Positions 7,320-16,593 of a stretch of DNA of 64,000 bases are shown here, one piece after another. Below the pieces are notes generated by a model that saw only the letters and a program-made list of their open reading frames with translations, did no database searches and was not told the origin of the DNA. The stretch lies in the NCBI GenBank assembly GCA_050952465.1, contig JBMNKZ010000005.1, positions 484,510 through 548,509 of the forward strand, written 5' to 3'. The position numbers were made by a program, and so were the translations under genes. Positions within the stretch are counted from its first letter, which is position 1. The number at the start of each line of letters is the position of its first letter. The stretch comes from DUPU01 sp050952465 (GTDB taxonomy: Bacteria; Bacillota; Dehalobacteriia; Dehalobacteriales; Dehalobacteriaceae).

Positions 7320-9812
7320 TTACAGTTCTCTTTTTATTTCCTCCATAATGAAACCTTCGATGATGTCTCCTATTTTTAGATCATTAAAGTTCTCGATCCC
7401 AATACCACATTCAAAACCAGATAATACTTCTTTTACATCATCTTTAAATCTTTTCAAGGAGTCAATATGCCCCTCATGTACCACAATTCCGTCGCGAATT
7501 ACCCGTACTTCCGCCTGACGCGTAATTTTACCTTCGGAGATATAACATCCGGCAATGATACCTACCTTAGGTACTTTAAAGGTTTGCCTTACTTCCGCAT
7601 GGCCAATTACTACCTCTTTATAGGTGGGATCCAATAATCCGGCCATAGCTGCTTTAACCTCATCAATGGCATCATAGATCACCCGATAAAGTTTAATATC
7701 CACACCCTCATTTTCTGCGGCTTTTCTGGTATTTGAATCCGGTCGCACGTTAAAGCCAATGATTACCGCGTTGGAGGTAGCAGCCAGCATTACGTCAGAT
7801 TCGGTAATAGTACCTACTCCGCTATGAATTATATTAACGCGCACCTCATTAGTAGATAAATTGATTAGTGATTGGCTTAAGGCTTCAATAGAGCCTTGAA
7901 CGTCTGCTTTAACAACGATATTTAAGTCTTTTACCATTCCTTCGGATATTTGATTAAACAAATCGTCCAAACTCACCCGAGCTGTTTTATTTAATTCTTC
8001 TTCACGCTTTTTAGTCTGGTATTTTCCAGCAATATACCGGGCATCTTTTTCTTCTTCCACCCCGACAAATTGTTCTCCTACCGGTGGAACATCGGAGAAG
8101 CCAAGTACCATAACGGGCATAGATGGGCCGGCACTTTTTACTCGGCGTCCTTTATCGTCAATCATGGCACGTACCTTACCAAAGGTGGTGCCAGAAACAA
8201 TATTATCTCCAATCTTCAGGGTTCCTTTTTGGATTAATAACGTTGCCACAGGGCCTCGTCCTTTATCTAGTTCTGCTTCAATGACCGTACCCCGGGCCTC
8301 TCTTTTGGGATTCGCTTTTAATTCTGCCATTTCTGAAACAAGTAAAATCATTTCTAAAAGTTGGTTAATACCTTCGTGGGTTTTGGCAGATACTGGAACC
8401 ATAATTGTATCCCCGCCCCATTCTTCTGCCACTAGATTGTGTTCTGTCAATTCTTGTTTTACCCGCTCCGGATTGGCAGTTGGTTTGTCAATTTTATTGA
8501 TCGCGACAATGATTGGTACATTAGCAGCTTTGGAGTGATTAATTGCTTCCACGGTTTGGGGCATCACTCCGTCATCAGCAGCTACTACCACAACAGAAAT
8601 ATCCGTTACCTGTGCTCCTCTCGCTCTCATAGCAGTAAATGCTTCATGACCAGGAGTATCTAAAAAAGTAATTTTTTTGTTGGAAATCTCTACTTGATAA
8701 GCTCCGATATGCTGGGTAATTCCTCCTGCCTCCGTCGATGTAACGTTTGCTTTTCTTATGGCGTCTAAAAGAGAGGTTTTGCCATGATCAACATGACCCA
8801 TTACGGTTACTACCGGAGGGCGTTCTACTAAGAGTTTTTCATCTTCATCTTCCAGGTCTTCCATAATTTCCATGGTTTTATCTAACCGAATTTCCACTGG
8901 AATGTGAAATTCTTCGCCAATTAATACGGCCGTATCAGCATCGATTTCTTTATTAATTGTTGCTAGAACTCCTAAGTCCATAAGTTTTCGGATCAGTTCA
9001 GCAGCAGTTTTACCCATACCCTTGGCCAGTTCTTGAACGGTTACTGTTTCACCAATAACAACCTTCTTGGGCGTAACAGGTGGCATTTCCACCTTTTGGG
9101 GAAAGCGTTTTCTTTGGCCTTTTTTACCGGCAAAATTTTTCTTACCACCGGGACGAAAACCATCTTTTTGTCCAGCTTGTTGTGTGAATTTTGATTTTTT
9201 ACCTTTAGTTTTATTTATTTCTAAATCTAAATCTTTTTCATCATGCTTAATAAACGACTTTTGTTTTTTTTCATTACTCTTTTGAGGTTTCTGTAAAGCT
9301 GAATCGGGTGCAGAAACTTTTTGAGGAGGTTTTTGTTCCTGCTTTGACCCTCCGTCTTTTCGTGCCTCATTTCCCCTAGAATTTGGTTTACCTATATTCC
9401 CGGGATTAGGCTTAGTTGTGCCAGCATTATTCACATTATAATTAGGTCTTGTTTCTGTTTTATTTTGCTGTTTCGGGTTACTTTTGAATTTGTCTGTCCG
9501 ATTTTGATATTTTTTTCGTTGTTGCTCAGACCCGGATGCATTTTTTGCCTTATCGGCCTCTCGAACCTTAGTTTTAAAACTATCATTGTCACCCGGTCCC
9601 GCTTCTTTTTGAAATGAATCTGTACTTTTAACAGAGTGTTCCTTCTTTTGGGGATTTGGTTTAACCATTTCCCTTAAAGAATCGGCAAATTTATCATCAA
9701 CAGCACTCATGTGGTTTTTTAATTCTAATCCCATATTACTAAGACGACGAATCACTTCTTTGCTTTCCATCGATAATTCTTTTGCTAACTCGTATACTCG
9801 TATTTTACCCAT
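7320..9812 (-). CDS. infB: Translation initiation factor IF-2
   Basis: GTPase that places fMet-tRNA on the 30S subunit. A short IF2 N-terminal domain (KIRVYELAKELSMESKEVI) is followed by a long Lys/Gln/Asn-rich linker (about 50-250). Then come a second N-terminal module, the G domain with GHVDHGKTSLLD, DTPGHEAF and NKIDK, and C-terminal domains II-IV. I start at 9812 because GGGGGTGG sits 7 nt before this ATG. The longer reading frame to 9875 would overlap ylxQ and adds 21 unconserved residues. 830 aa. Confidence 0.97.
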   Translation of the reverse strand: MGKIRVYELAKELSMESKEVIRRLSNMGLELKNHMSAVDDKFADSLREMVKPNPQKKEHSVKSTDSFQKEAGPGDNDSFKTKVREADKAKNASGSEQQRKKYQNRTDKFKSNPKQQNKTETRPNYNVNNAGTTKPNPGNIGKPNSRGNEARKDGGSKQEQKPPQKVSAPDSALQKPQKSNEKKQKSFIKHDEKDLDLEINKTKGKKSKFTQQAGQKDGFRPGGKKNFAGKKGQRKRFPQKVEMPPVTPKKVVIGETVTVQELAKGMGKTAAELIRKLMDLGVLATINKEIDADTAVLIGEEFHIPVEIRLDKTMEIMEDLEDEDEKLLVERPPVVTVMGHVDHGKTSLLDAIRKANVTSTEAGGITQHIGAYQVEISNKKITFLDTPGHEAFTAMRARGAQVTDISVVVVAADDGVMPQTVEAINHSKAANVPIIVAINKIDKPTANPERVKQELTEHNLVAEEWGGDTIMVPVSAKTHEGINQLLEMILLVSEMAELKANPKREARGTVIEAELDKGRGPVATLLIQKGTLKIGDNIVSGTTFGKVRAMIDDKGRRVKSAGPSMPVMVLGFSDVPPVGEQFVGVEEEKDARYIAGKYQTKKREEELNKTARVSLDDLFNQISEGMVKDLNIVVKADVQGSIEALSQSLINLSTNEVRVNIIHSGVGTITESDVMLAATSNAVIIGFNVRPDSNTRKAAENEGVDIKLYRVIYDAIDEVKAAMAGLLDPTYKEVVIGHAEVRQTFKVPKVGIIAGCYISEGKITRQAEVRVIRDGIVVHEGHIDSLKRFKDDVKEVLSGFECGIGIENFNDLKIGDIIEGFIMEEIKREL

Positions 9813-9843
9813 GAAACCACCCCCATTGTTGAAAATTAAAACT

Positions 9844-10143
9844 TTAGACTTTCGTTTTGCGTATGGCGTCAGCAAAGCTCTTTTCTAATATTCCGATCAC
9901 GGCACGCGGTGACTTACCAATACTGTTACCGATATCTATCTTAGAACCCCATTCCAAACATTGAATCCCATATATTTGACAAAGAGGTTTAATTTGATTT
10001 TTTGTATTGTCGGATGCATCTTCAGCAAGGATCACCAAAAAGGTCTTTCTTTGTTTAATCGAAGCAACACAACCTGTTTCTCCCGATACAATTTTACCCG
10101 CTCTTTGGGCAAATCCCAATAAAGTCAAAGCTTTATGGTTCAT
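9844..10143 (-). CDS. ylxQ: L7Ae/L30e-family ribosomal protein YlxQ
   Basis: Small RNA-binding protein of the L7Ae/L30e fold, probably a K-turn binder. 99 aa with ALTLLGFAQRAGKIVSGE at the start, a typical YlxQ signature, and LVILAEDASDN in the centre. It overlaps the end of ylxR by 11 nt and lies between ylxR and infB, the standard position. Confidence 0.92.
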   Translation of the reverse strand: MNHKALTLLGFAQRAGKIVSGETGCVASIKQRKTFLVILAEDASDNTKNQIKPLCQIYGIQCLEWGSKIDIGNSIGKSPRAVIGILEKSFADAIRKTKV

Positions 10144-10423
10144 TTTGTGGCAAAGGCTCCTTCGGTAATTGCTCCTTTAATGCTAAATATAGTTCCGGGG
10201 AAATTTTTGCTTTTAATGATTTTTCTAATCCTTTTGATTTAATGGCTTGTTGGAGGCACTGATCCTTCGGACATATATAAGCCCCCCGTCCGGCTTTTTT
10301 TCCTGTGACATCGATCAATACCAAATCATCCGGGGTTTTTACCACTCTAATAAGAGCTTTCTTGTTTTTCATTTCTTGACAACCGACACACATTCTTTGA
10401 GGAATTTTTTTTACCCGCACCAC
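10133..10423 (-). CDS. ylxR: YlxR (DUF448) RNA-binding protein
   Basis: DUF448 protein, 96 aa, with the hallmark RMCVGCQEMKNKKALIRVV near the start and GRGAYICPKDQCL later. Members have been linked to RNase P modulation and nucleic-acid binding. I chose GTG at 10423 because GAGGAGGGG lies 8 nt upstream. An upstream frame to 10480 runs into nusA and lacks a ribosome site. It follows nusA by 13 nt. Confidence 0.92.
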   Translation of the reverse strand: MVRVKKIPQRMCVGCQEMKNKKALIRVVKTPDDLVLIDVTGKKAGRGAYICPKDQCLQQAIKSKGLEKSLKAKISPELYLALKEQLPKEPLPQNEP

Positions 10424-10436
10424 CTGGCACCCCTCC

Positions 10437-11483
10437 TCAATTCTTGGATTCTTCAGCTTGGGACTCACTCTTAATGTCAATTTTCCATCCTGTCAGTTTT
10501 GCTGCTAAGCGGGCATTTTGGCCTTCCTTGCCGATAGCCAGTGATAGTTGATAATCCGGTACTATAACCTGGGCAACTTTTTCAGTCATATTAATATCTA
10601 CGGAAATAACTTTAGCCGGACTTAAGGAATTTTCCACAAAAACTGCCGGATCCGCGCTCCATTTTACAATATCTATTTTTTCTCCCCGAAGTTCATTGAC
10701 AATTGTCTGCACTCTCATTCCTTTCGGGCCTACGCAAGCACCAACCGGATCCACATTTTCATGTTTGCTGTAGACGGCAATTTTTGAACGAGCTCCTGCT
10801 TCACGAGCTACAGATTTCAACTCTACCACGCCATCATGTATTTCTGGAACCTCTAATTCAAAAAGACGTTTTAACAGACCTGGATGAGTTCGTGAAACTA
10901 AGATTTGCGGTCCTTTTGTAGTTTTCTTAACCTCTACAATATAGGTTTTAATTCTATCCCCTTGGTTATACTGCTCATGAGGAATTTGTTCTGTAGGCAT
11001 CAAAACGGCTTCTGTTTTTCCTAAATCAATAAATACATTTTTCATTTCATATCTTTGGACAATTCCGGTGACGATATCAAATTCCCGGCTAATAAATTCT
11101 TCGTAGATATTGGACCTTTCAGCTTCTCTAATGCGTTGTACTACAACCTGTTTTGCGGTTTGAGCCGCGATTCTTCCAAAAGTCCGGGGGGTAACCTCTG
11201 TTTCCAGGACATCGCCTATTTCATAATTAGGTCTGATTTCTCGGGCTTCGCTAAGTGAAACCTCTACCCGGGGATCTTCTACTTTTTCTACAATATTACG
11301 CCTATTGTAAACGTGTATTTCTCCTGTATTTCGATTGATTTCCACCCTAACGTTTTGAGAAGAGCCAAAGTTCTTTTTATAAGCCGAAATTAGAGCAGCC
11401 TCTATAGCCTCTATTAAAACATCAGTAGCAATGTTTCTTTCTTTTTCTAATTCCTTTAGAGCTTCAATAAACTCCGCATTCAT
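10437..11483 (-). CDS. nusA: Transcription termination/antitermination protein NusA
   Basis: RNA polymerase-associated factor that stimulates pausing and intrinsic termination. The domains are an N-terminal RNAP-binding domain (1 to about 125), S1 (about 133-200), then KH1 (GACVGPKGMRV near 250) and KH2 (AIGKEGQNARLAAKLTGW near 320). 348 aa, with no C-terminal acidic repeats, as is normal in Firmicutes. It starts at ATG after GGGAGGT and is the second gene of the rimP operon. NusA is known to autoregulate this operon in Bacillus through leader termination, and a matching hairpin is present upstream. Confidence 0.97.
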   Translation of the reverse strand: MNAEFIEALKELEKERNIATDVLIEAIEAALISAYKKNFGSSQNVRVEINRNTGEIHVYNRRNIVEKVEDPRVEVSLSEAREIRPNYEIGDVLETEVTPRTFGRIAAQTAKQVVVQRIREAERSNIYEEFISREFDIVTGIVQRYEMKNVFIDLGKTEAVLMPTEQIPHEQYNQGDRIKTYIVEVKKTTKGPQILVSRTHPGLLKRLFELEVPEIHDGVVELKSVAREAGARSKIAVYSKHENVDPVGACVGPKGMRVQTIVNELRGEKIDIVKWSADPAVFVENSLSPAKVISVDINMTEKVAQVIVPDYQLSLAIGKEGQNARLAAKLTGWKIDIKSESQAEESKN

Positions 11484-11557
11484 GTATTAGACCTCCCTCT
11501 TATTAAGTTTTTCATAGAATGATAAAAGTATAATTTAACAATGCTTAGCCCGTTCAA

Positions 11558-12022
11558 TTAAAAATCTACAATTAATTGAGCCTTGGCAATCTCATCCATA
11601 TTAAACGTTAACTTGGATCCATCAACCAAAATTGTCACGTGATCTCTCTCCATACCCAGTAGTTTGCCGTTGTATTCCTTTTGCCCGTTTTTGGGGGCAA
11701 ATAATTTTATGTGTACTTTTTCTCCGCTAAATCTTTGAAAATCCTTAGCGCTTTTTAAGGGGCGTTCAATCCCGGGAGAAGAGACTTCTAAAAAATATGC
11801 ATGAGGTATGGGATCCAATTTGTCTAATTTATCTCCCACCAAATTGCTAATCAACTCGCAGGCTTCATGGTCAATTCCATTTTCATGATCTATAAACAAA
11901 CGTAGTACCCAGTTATTTCCTTCTTTTTGATATTCTAAATCAACAAGTTCAAAACCGGCTTGTTCAATTAATGGAAGAGCAATATTTCTCACTGTCTCTT
12001 CAATTTTATTAGTTTTTTGCAT
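11558..12022 (-). CDS. rimP: Ribosome maturation factor RimP
   Basis: 30S assembly factor with an alpha/beta N-terminal domain and an SH3-like C-terminal domain. Conserved features are GFELVDLEY (about 26) and PHAYFLEVSSPGIERPL (about 75). I place the start at 12022, where GGGAGG lies 9 nt upstream. The ATG at 12052 would add ten residues and lies upstream of this site. 154 aa, first gene of the nusA operon. Confidence 0.95.
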   Translation of the reverse strand: MQKTNKIEETVRNIALPLIEQAGFELVDLEYQKEGNNWVLRLFIDHENGIDHEACELISNLVGDKLDKLDPIPHAYFLEVSSPGIERPLKSAKDFQRFSGEKVHIKLFAPKNGQKEYNGKLLGMERDHVTILVDGSKLTFNMDEIAKAQLIVDF

Positions 12023-12140
12023 TAAAAACTTCCTCCCAAACAATGTAAACATATCTAAAGATTATGATTGCCCCGCTTCTTGGCAAAGTATTCTTCCTAA
12101 AAAAACAATTAAATGTAAAACTATGTTAGCCAAGTTAAAT

Positions 12141-12165
12141 GAAAAAGTGGGTAGAAACCCACTTG
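12141..12165 (-). terminator. Leader hairpin/attenuator upstream of rimP
   Basis: An 8-bp perfect stem (AAGTGGGT / ACCCACTT, 12145-12164) with a 4-nt loop is followed by TTTTTC on the minus strand. It lies about 40 nt after the rimP promoter and about 120 nt before the rimP start, so it sits in the transcribed leader. It fits the known NusA-responsive terminator of the rimP-nusA operon in Bacillus (established there, inferred here). Confidence 0.7.
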
Positions 12166-12196
12166 TTCGCAAATTCATTCCCTTTACACCACTATC

Positions 12197-12225
12197 ACTG
12201 TAACACAAAATGGAAAATTTGACAA
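12197..12225 (-). promoter_or_regulatory. SigA-type promoter of the rimP-nusA-infB operon
   Basis: The -35 is TTGTCA (12220-12225) and the -10 is TACAGT (12197-12202), with a 17-base spacer. It lies just after the terminator of the tRNA gene. Confidence 0.75.
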
Positions 12226-12252
12226 GTCTCAAAAGATATCCTAGGTTTAAAA

Positions 12253-12282
12253 GTAAAAAAACAGCTATTTATTAGCTGTTTA
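12253..12282 (-). terminator. Intrinsic terminator after tRNA-Pro
   Basis: The AACAGCTA / TAGCTGTT stem is followed on the minus strand by a T7 run, about 10 nt beyond the CCA end of the tRNA. Confidence 0.9.
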
Positions 12283-12291
12283 AGAACTTAT

Positions 12292-12369
12292 TGGTCGGAG
12301 CGACACGACTTGAACGTGCGACCTCTACCACCCCAAGATAGCGCTCTAGCCAAACTGAGCTACGCCCCG
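12292..12369 (-). tRNA. tRNA-Pro (anticodon GGG)
   Basis: A full cloverleaf can be folded. The acceptor pairs CGGGGCG with CGCTCCG (one G-U), and the D-arm has AGCTCAGTTTGGC. The anticodon stem CTATC/GGTAG encloses TTGGGGT, which places GGG at 34-36. The T-arm is GCACG-TTCAAGT-CGTGT, and CCA is encoded. It has its own promoter and terminator and lies between lysC and rimP. Confidence 0.95.
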
Positions 12370-12383
12370 AAACGACAATAATT

Positions 12384-12412
12384 ATAATATAGTATTTCCA
12401 TTCACCTGTCAA
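12384..12412 (-). promoter_or_regulatory. SigA-type promoter of tRNA-Pro
   Basis: A consensus -35 TTGACA (12407-12412) and -10 TATTAT (12384-12389) are separated by 17 bases, with the mature tRNA starting about 15 nt downstream of the -10. Confidence 0.85.
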
Positions 12413-12441
12413 TAGGCAAAAATAATGTAATTTAATTAAGT

Positions 12442-13674
12442 TTATTTCGTCTGTTCCAATTTAAAAGCTTCATGAAGCACAAGCACTGCTTTCCTTATGA
12501 GATCTGCTCTGATAATACAAGAAACTTTTATTTCGGAAGTAGCAATCATTTCAATATTAATATTGTTTTCCGCTAAAGCTTCAAACATGCGGGCAGCCAC
12601 TCCTGGATTTGTAATCATACCGGCTCCCACAATGGAGACCTTTGCCACATCCGCATCATAAGAGAACCCTCTGGCCCCGATTTTATCCTTTATCTCGGCC
12701 ATAACTACATTAGTTTTATCTAAATCATCTTTGGTTACCGTAAAAGAAATATCCGTAATATCATCCCTCTGCTGACTTTGGATAATCATATCTACATTAA
12801 TATTCTCGTTAGCCAAAGCCCTAAAAAGCTTACTGGCAGAGCCGGGTACATCCGGAACATCAAATAAGGTAACCTTTGCCACATTCAAATCGTGGGCAAC
12901 ACCCCGAACAACCATTTCTTTTTCTACAATTTTATTCATTTCTTCGACCCCCTGCACAATTGTTCCGATATTTTCATTAAAGCTAGATCTGACATGTATT
13001 TTAACATTAAATTCTTTAGCAACCTCGACGCTTCTGGGTTGTAAAACTGCAGCTCCAAGAATAGCAAGTTCCAACATTTCATCATAAGAAATGGCGGATA
13101 GCTTTTTCGCTGCTGGCACTATCCTCGGATCAGTGGTATATACTCCGTCCACATCGGTAAAAATTTCACACACATCAGCGTTCAGGGCAGCAGCCAGGGC
13201 TACAGCACTAGTATCGGATCCTCCTCGTCCCAGGGTCGTAATTTCATTTTCCGCGGTTACCCCTTGAAACCCGGCTACAATTACAATCCGGTTCTGATTT
13301 AGTTCTTCTTTCACCCTAGTGGAGTCAATGCTTAAAATCTTTGACTTGGAATGTACTGTATCAGTAAGAATTCCCGCTTGCTGGCCGGTGAGAGAAACAG
13401 ACTGATAACCTAAATCTTGCAGGGCCATAGCGAGTAATGCCACAGATTGCTGTTCCCCTGTAGATAAAAGCATATCCATTTCTCTTTTAGGCGGATTTTT
13501 TGACAGCTGTTTTGCCAAATTAATTAGGTTGTCCGTTGTTTTACCCATCGCAGATACTACCACTACGACCTGGTTGCCTTTATCATAAGTTCCGCCAACT
13601 CTTCTAGCCACCCTTTTAATACAATCGGCATCAGCTACAGAACTTCCCCCAAACTTTTGTACAACAATTGCCAT
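12442..13674 (-). CDS. lysC: Aspartate kinase with two ACT domains
   Basis: Phosphorylates aspartate, the first step toward lysine, threonine and methionine. The kinase domain has KFGGSSVAD (about 7-15) and GRGGSDTSAVALAAAL (about 150-165). Two ACT domains fill the last 150 residues and bind the feedback amino acid. 410 aa is typical of the class with internal regulatory domain. It is the last gene of the UPF0735-hom-thrB-lysC operon, so threonine-pathway co-expression is likely. Confidence 0.95.
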   Translation of the reverse strand: MAIVVQKFGGSSVADADCIKRVARRVGGTYDKGNQVVVVVSAMGKTTDNLINLAKQLSKNPPKREMDMLLSTGEQQSVALLAMALQDLGYQSVSLTGQQAGILTDTVHSKSKILSIDSTRVKEELNQNRIVIVAGFQGVTAENEITTLGRGGSDTSAVALAAALNADVCEIFTDVDGVYTTDPRIVPAAKKLSAISYDEMLELAILGAAVLQPRSVEVAKEFNVKIHVRSSFNENIGTIVQGVEEMNKIVEKEMVVRGVAHDLNVAKVTLFDVPDVPGSASKLFRALANENINVDMIIQSQQRDDITDISFTVTKDDLDKTNVVMAEIKDKIGARGFSYDADVAKVSIVGAGMITNPGVAARMFEALAENNINIEMIATSEIKVSCIIRADLIRKAVLVLHEAFKLEQTK

Positions 13675-13734
13675 TGATATGTTCTTCCTCCCTGCTTTTA
13701 ATGTTCTTTTTATACTTTTAAAGGTTGTTTGATT

Positions 13735-14640
13735 TTATAACAATATAGTACCACCAATGTCAGGATCTAAAACCATAGTTTTCGCAGCGATGCCGTTTTT
13801 CTGAAAAGCTTTTGTCATAGCCTCTGCTACCATTTCTCCTTCTTCTTCTACAAAAGCAATCAGAGTTGGCCCAGCACCGCTAATGGCTACGGCTAATGCT
13901 CCTTGTTCTTTGGCGTGATTAAAAACATCCTGCATTCCTGGTATTAAAGACATGCGGTATGGTTGGTGTAATTTATCCTGCATCATTTTGCCAAAAAGAT
14001 GCAGATCCCCTTTCATTAATGCTCCTATCATTAATGAAGCACGTCCTATATTAAAAACAGCGTCGGATCTGTCCACCATCGTGGGAATCACCATTCTTGC
14101 CGTTTCAGTAGATAATTGAAAGTCAGGAATTGCCACCACAGCATGTAACTTTTCAGGTGGATCAATTTTTAAATAACTCACTTCATTAATATCGGAAACA
14201 GCCACTGTTACACCCCCAAAAAGAGCTGGTGCTACATTGTCGGGGTGACCTTCCATGTCCACCGCCATTTTTAAAATCTCGTCTTTAGTTAAATGGCCGC
14301 CGGAGATCTGATTTGCCAATACCATGCCCCCAATGATGATAGAGGCAGAGCTTCCTAATCCCCTGGTAATAGGGATATTGTTTTCCAGTATTATTTTTAG
14401 ACCCTTGGGTTGATACTTAACCCTTTCAAAAACCTTTTGGGCAGCTTGAAAAACCTTGTTGTTTTCCCCTCGGGAGATTTCATCCGCTCCTTCTCCCAAG
14501 ACCTCAATTTCCAGGCCTGAGGGGATCACATCAAAAGATATATAATTATAAAGTTTAAAAGCCATCCCCATGGTGTCAAAGCCTGGCCCCAGATTACCTG
14601 ATGTAGCCGGCACACGAATTTTCAGCATCTTTTTTGTCAA
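13735..14640 (-). CDS. thrB: Homoserine kinase
   Basis: GHMP-family kinase that makes O-phosphohomoserine in threonine synthesis. The ATP-binding motif PITRGLGSSASIIIGG is near residue 90, and PATSGNLGPGFDTMG near the start is the family signature. 301 aa. The start is TTG at 14640 or ATG four codons later; AAAGGAG lies only 3 nt from the TTG, so the choice is open. It lies 33 nt after hom and 60 nt before lysC. Confidence 0.94.
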   Translation of the reverse strand: MTKKMLKIRVPATSGNLGPGFDTMGMAFKLYNYISFDVIPSGLEIEVLGEGADEISRGENNKVFQAAQKVFERVKYQPKGLKIILENNIPITRGLGSSASIIIGGMVLANQISGGHLTKDEILKMAVDMEGHPDNVAPALFGGVTVAVSDINEVSYLKIDPPEKLHAVVAIPDFQLSTETARMVIPTMVDRSDAVFNIGRASLMIGALMKGDLHLFGKMMQDKLHQPYRMSLIPGMQDVFNHAKEQGALAVAISGAGPTLIAFVEEEGEMVAEAMTKAFQKNGIAAKTMVLDPDIGGTILL

Positions 14641-14673
14641 AATCTCCTTTATCTCCCGTATCCTTAGAACTTC

Positions 14674-15990
14674 TTAGTTGGCTTCCTCTACCCTAATTAT
14701 GTTTTCTACTTTTTCCACACAGGATAGGCCACTGATGATGGCAATGGCATCCTTGAAATTGTGTTCTTCCACGGAGTGGGTGATAATTACAATTTCTGCA
14801 AAATTTTCATCACTAATTCTTTTTTGAATTACAGATGCAATACTGACATTCTGATTGCCAAGTACGGCGGCGATACTAGCCAATACCCCAGGTTGATCTT
14901 TCACTGCCATGCGTAAATAAAATTTTGTTTTAACATCTCCGATGGGTTTGATCTTCTTATGCTCAAAACAGGTGCATAAGAGGCGTCCTCGGGAAGAAAA
15001 CAGAATGTTTCGGGCAGCGGAAATAACATCTCCGACAATGGCACTGGCGGTAGGAAGTTCTCCCGCCCCCCCGGCCATAAAACATAGTCTTACCCACCCG
15101 CATCTCCCTCTACAAAAACAGCATTAAAAACATCGTTTACGGGTGCTTAAGGGATGTGTTGACGGAATCATGGCCGGATGAACTCGTACCTCAATTTGAT
15201 CATTTTCAGACTTAGCAATACCTAAGAGCTTAATGGTATATCCCAGTTCCTGGGCATAGGCAATGTCCAGGGCAGAAATATTCTCAATTCCTTCTACATA
15301 AACGTCAGCATCAGTCACCCCTGGTATTAAAAGCAATAGATGCAAGGATTGCTACTTTTCGAGCCGCATCAAGACCGCCCACATCCGCGGTGGGATCAGC
15401 TTCCGCATAACCCAAGCTTCTGGGCTAAAGCTAAGACCTCCTGGAAATCCTTCTTTTCTTGTGTCATTTTTGTCAGAATAAAATTGGTGGTTCCATTGAC
15501 AATGCCCATAATATGTTTAAAACTGATTTCCGGACAGGCTCTCTTTCAAAGGTTGAATAATGGGGATCCCACCGGCGACACTGGCTTCAAAAAAATAAAT
15601 CCGCTTGATGGAGGGATGCTGCTTCAAACAGCTCTTTGCCATGGGAAGCGATTAGATCTTTATTTGCCGTAACTACACTTTTCCCATTTTCCAAAGCTTT
15701 GATAATAAATTCCTGGGCGGGATGAATACCGCCGATTACCTCAATAATGATATCAAGTCTCGGGATCTAAAACTAAATCATTGACATCTGATGTCAAAAG
15801 GCTCTCTTCTAAGCCTAATTCCTGAATTTTCTTTGATACTCTACTAATATCTTTATCTAAGATTCTTTTTATTACCAATTCGGCTCCTACCCGATGAGAT
15901 ATGTTTTCTTTGTTTTTAAGCAATACCTTGATCACACCGGTACCTACCGTACCCACACCCATTAAAACCAATTTTTATTAACTTTTTATC
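14674..15990 (-). pseudogene. hom: Homoserine dehydrogenase, broken by nine +1 frameshifts
   Basis: Reduces aspartate semialdehyde to homoserine. Joining frames restores the family: GVGTVGTGV NAD-binding loop, LDIIIEVIGGIHP, ENGKSVVTANKDLIA, EASVAGGIPIIQPLKESL, HIMGIVNGTTNFIL, EADPTADVGGLDAARKVAI, VTDADVYVEGIENI, then a C-terminal ACT domain (RMAVKDQPGVLASIAAVLG). Every break is one extra base, mostly in a homopolymer: 15066-15072, 15097-15099, 15141-15143, 15318-15321, 15411-15413, 15519-15522, 15589-15595, near 15757, and 15964-15967. The start near 15990 is uncertain. No premature stop or loss lies outside the indels, so sequence error is at least as likely as true decay. Confidence 0.9.
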
Positions 15991-16014
15991 TTTTCAGTGC
16001 CTTGTTTTATCCCC

Positions 16015-16486
16015 CTAAAGTAATATATAGAAATATCTAAGATACTTTGTCCCACAAGTTCCGCCTTCAATAACACCCGGTATAGCTAAGAAGCTTTTTA
16101 ATAATTCCGGAATATTGGCTTCAATTTGAGCTGTTTCCAGTGAAACTGTAACGGTTGGCCATGCCCTGGAGCGGCAACCCCTGATTAATCGTTAAAATGT
16201 TACCATTAAAGGACGCGATAGTGTTAATTACTCCGGAGAGAACACCGGATCGATGGTCAAGAATCATGTTTATAGTGACAATTTTCTCCTTACGCTCTTG
16301 ATAAAAGGGGAAAATGCCATCCCGATATTTATAAAAAGCACTACGGCTTAGTCCTACTAGATCTACAGCCTGATTAATGGTTTCTGCCTTCCCCTTGGCT
16401 AGTATTTCTTTGGCCTGAGCAGTTTTCACTATTGCCTCAGGGAGAATTTCTTCAGAAACGATATAAAACTGACGGTTAGTTTTCAG
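16015..16486 (-). pseudogene. UPF0735 ACT-domain protein (PheB-like), one +1 frameshift
   Basis: UPF0735 family protein. The N-terminal half reads NRQFYIVSEEILPEAI, KTAQAKEIL and LVGLSRSAFYKYRDGIFPF. An ACT domain follows (KIVTINMILDHRSGVLSGV, NILTINQGLPLQGMA). An extra base at 16153-16154 shifts the frame; after it the protein continues VTVSLETAQIEANIPELL to a TAG at 16015-16017. No ATG/GTG/TTG is suitably placed at the 5' end. The only codon behind the AGGGGGGG site is CTG at 16486, so the start is uncertain and another indel may exist. Family members are predicted amino-acid-responsive regulators and often precede hom. Confidence 0.8.
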
Positions 16487-16540
16487 TTTTACCCCCCCTT
16501 TTGTATCCCCCTGGTAAACTTTTATCTCCTCAATGCGTAC

Positions 16541-16570
16541 AGTATACCAGATTTATTAACCATAAAGCAA
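16541..16570 (-). promoter_or_regulatory. SigA-type promoter of the UPF0735-hom-thrB-lysC operon
   Basis: The -35 is TTGCTT (16565-16570) and the -10 is TATACT (16541-16546), with an 18-base spacer and a TGG extended -10. It lies about 55 nt upstream of the first coding codons. Confidence 0.75.
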
Positions 16571-16593
16571 GTCCTATTTTTAGAAATTTAGAA

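Noticed and set aside
8164..8538. 124-aa plus-strand open frame opposite infB
   Set aside because: It is a shadow of the infB G-domain coding strand, with no ribosome site and no recognisable family.
14674..15990. Programmed frameshifting in hom
   Set aside because: About nine separate +1 sites without slippery or stimulatory elements are not credible as programmed events.
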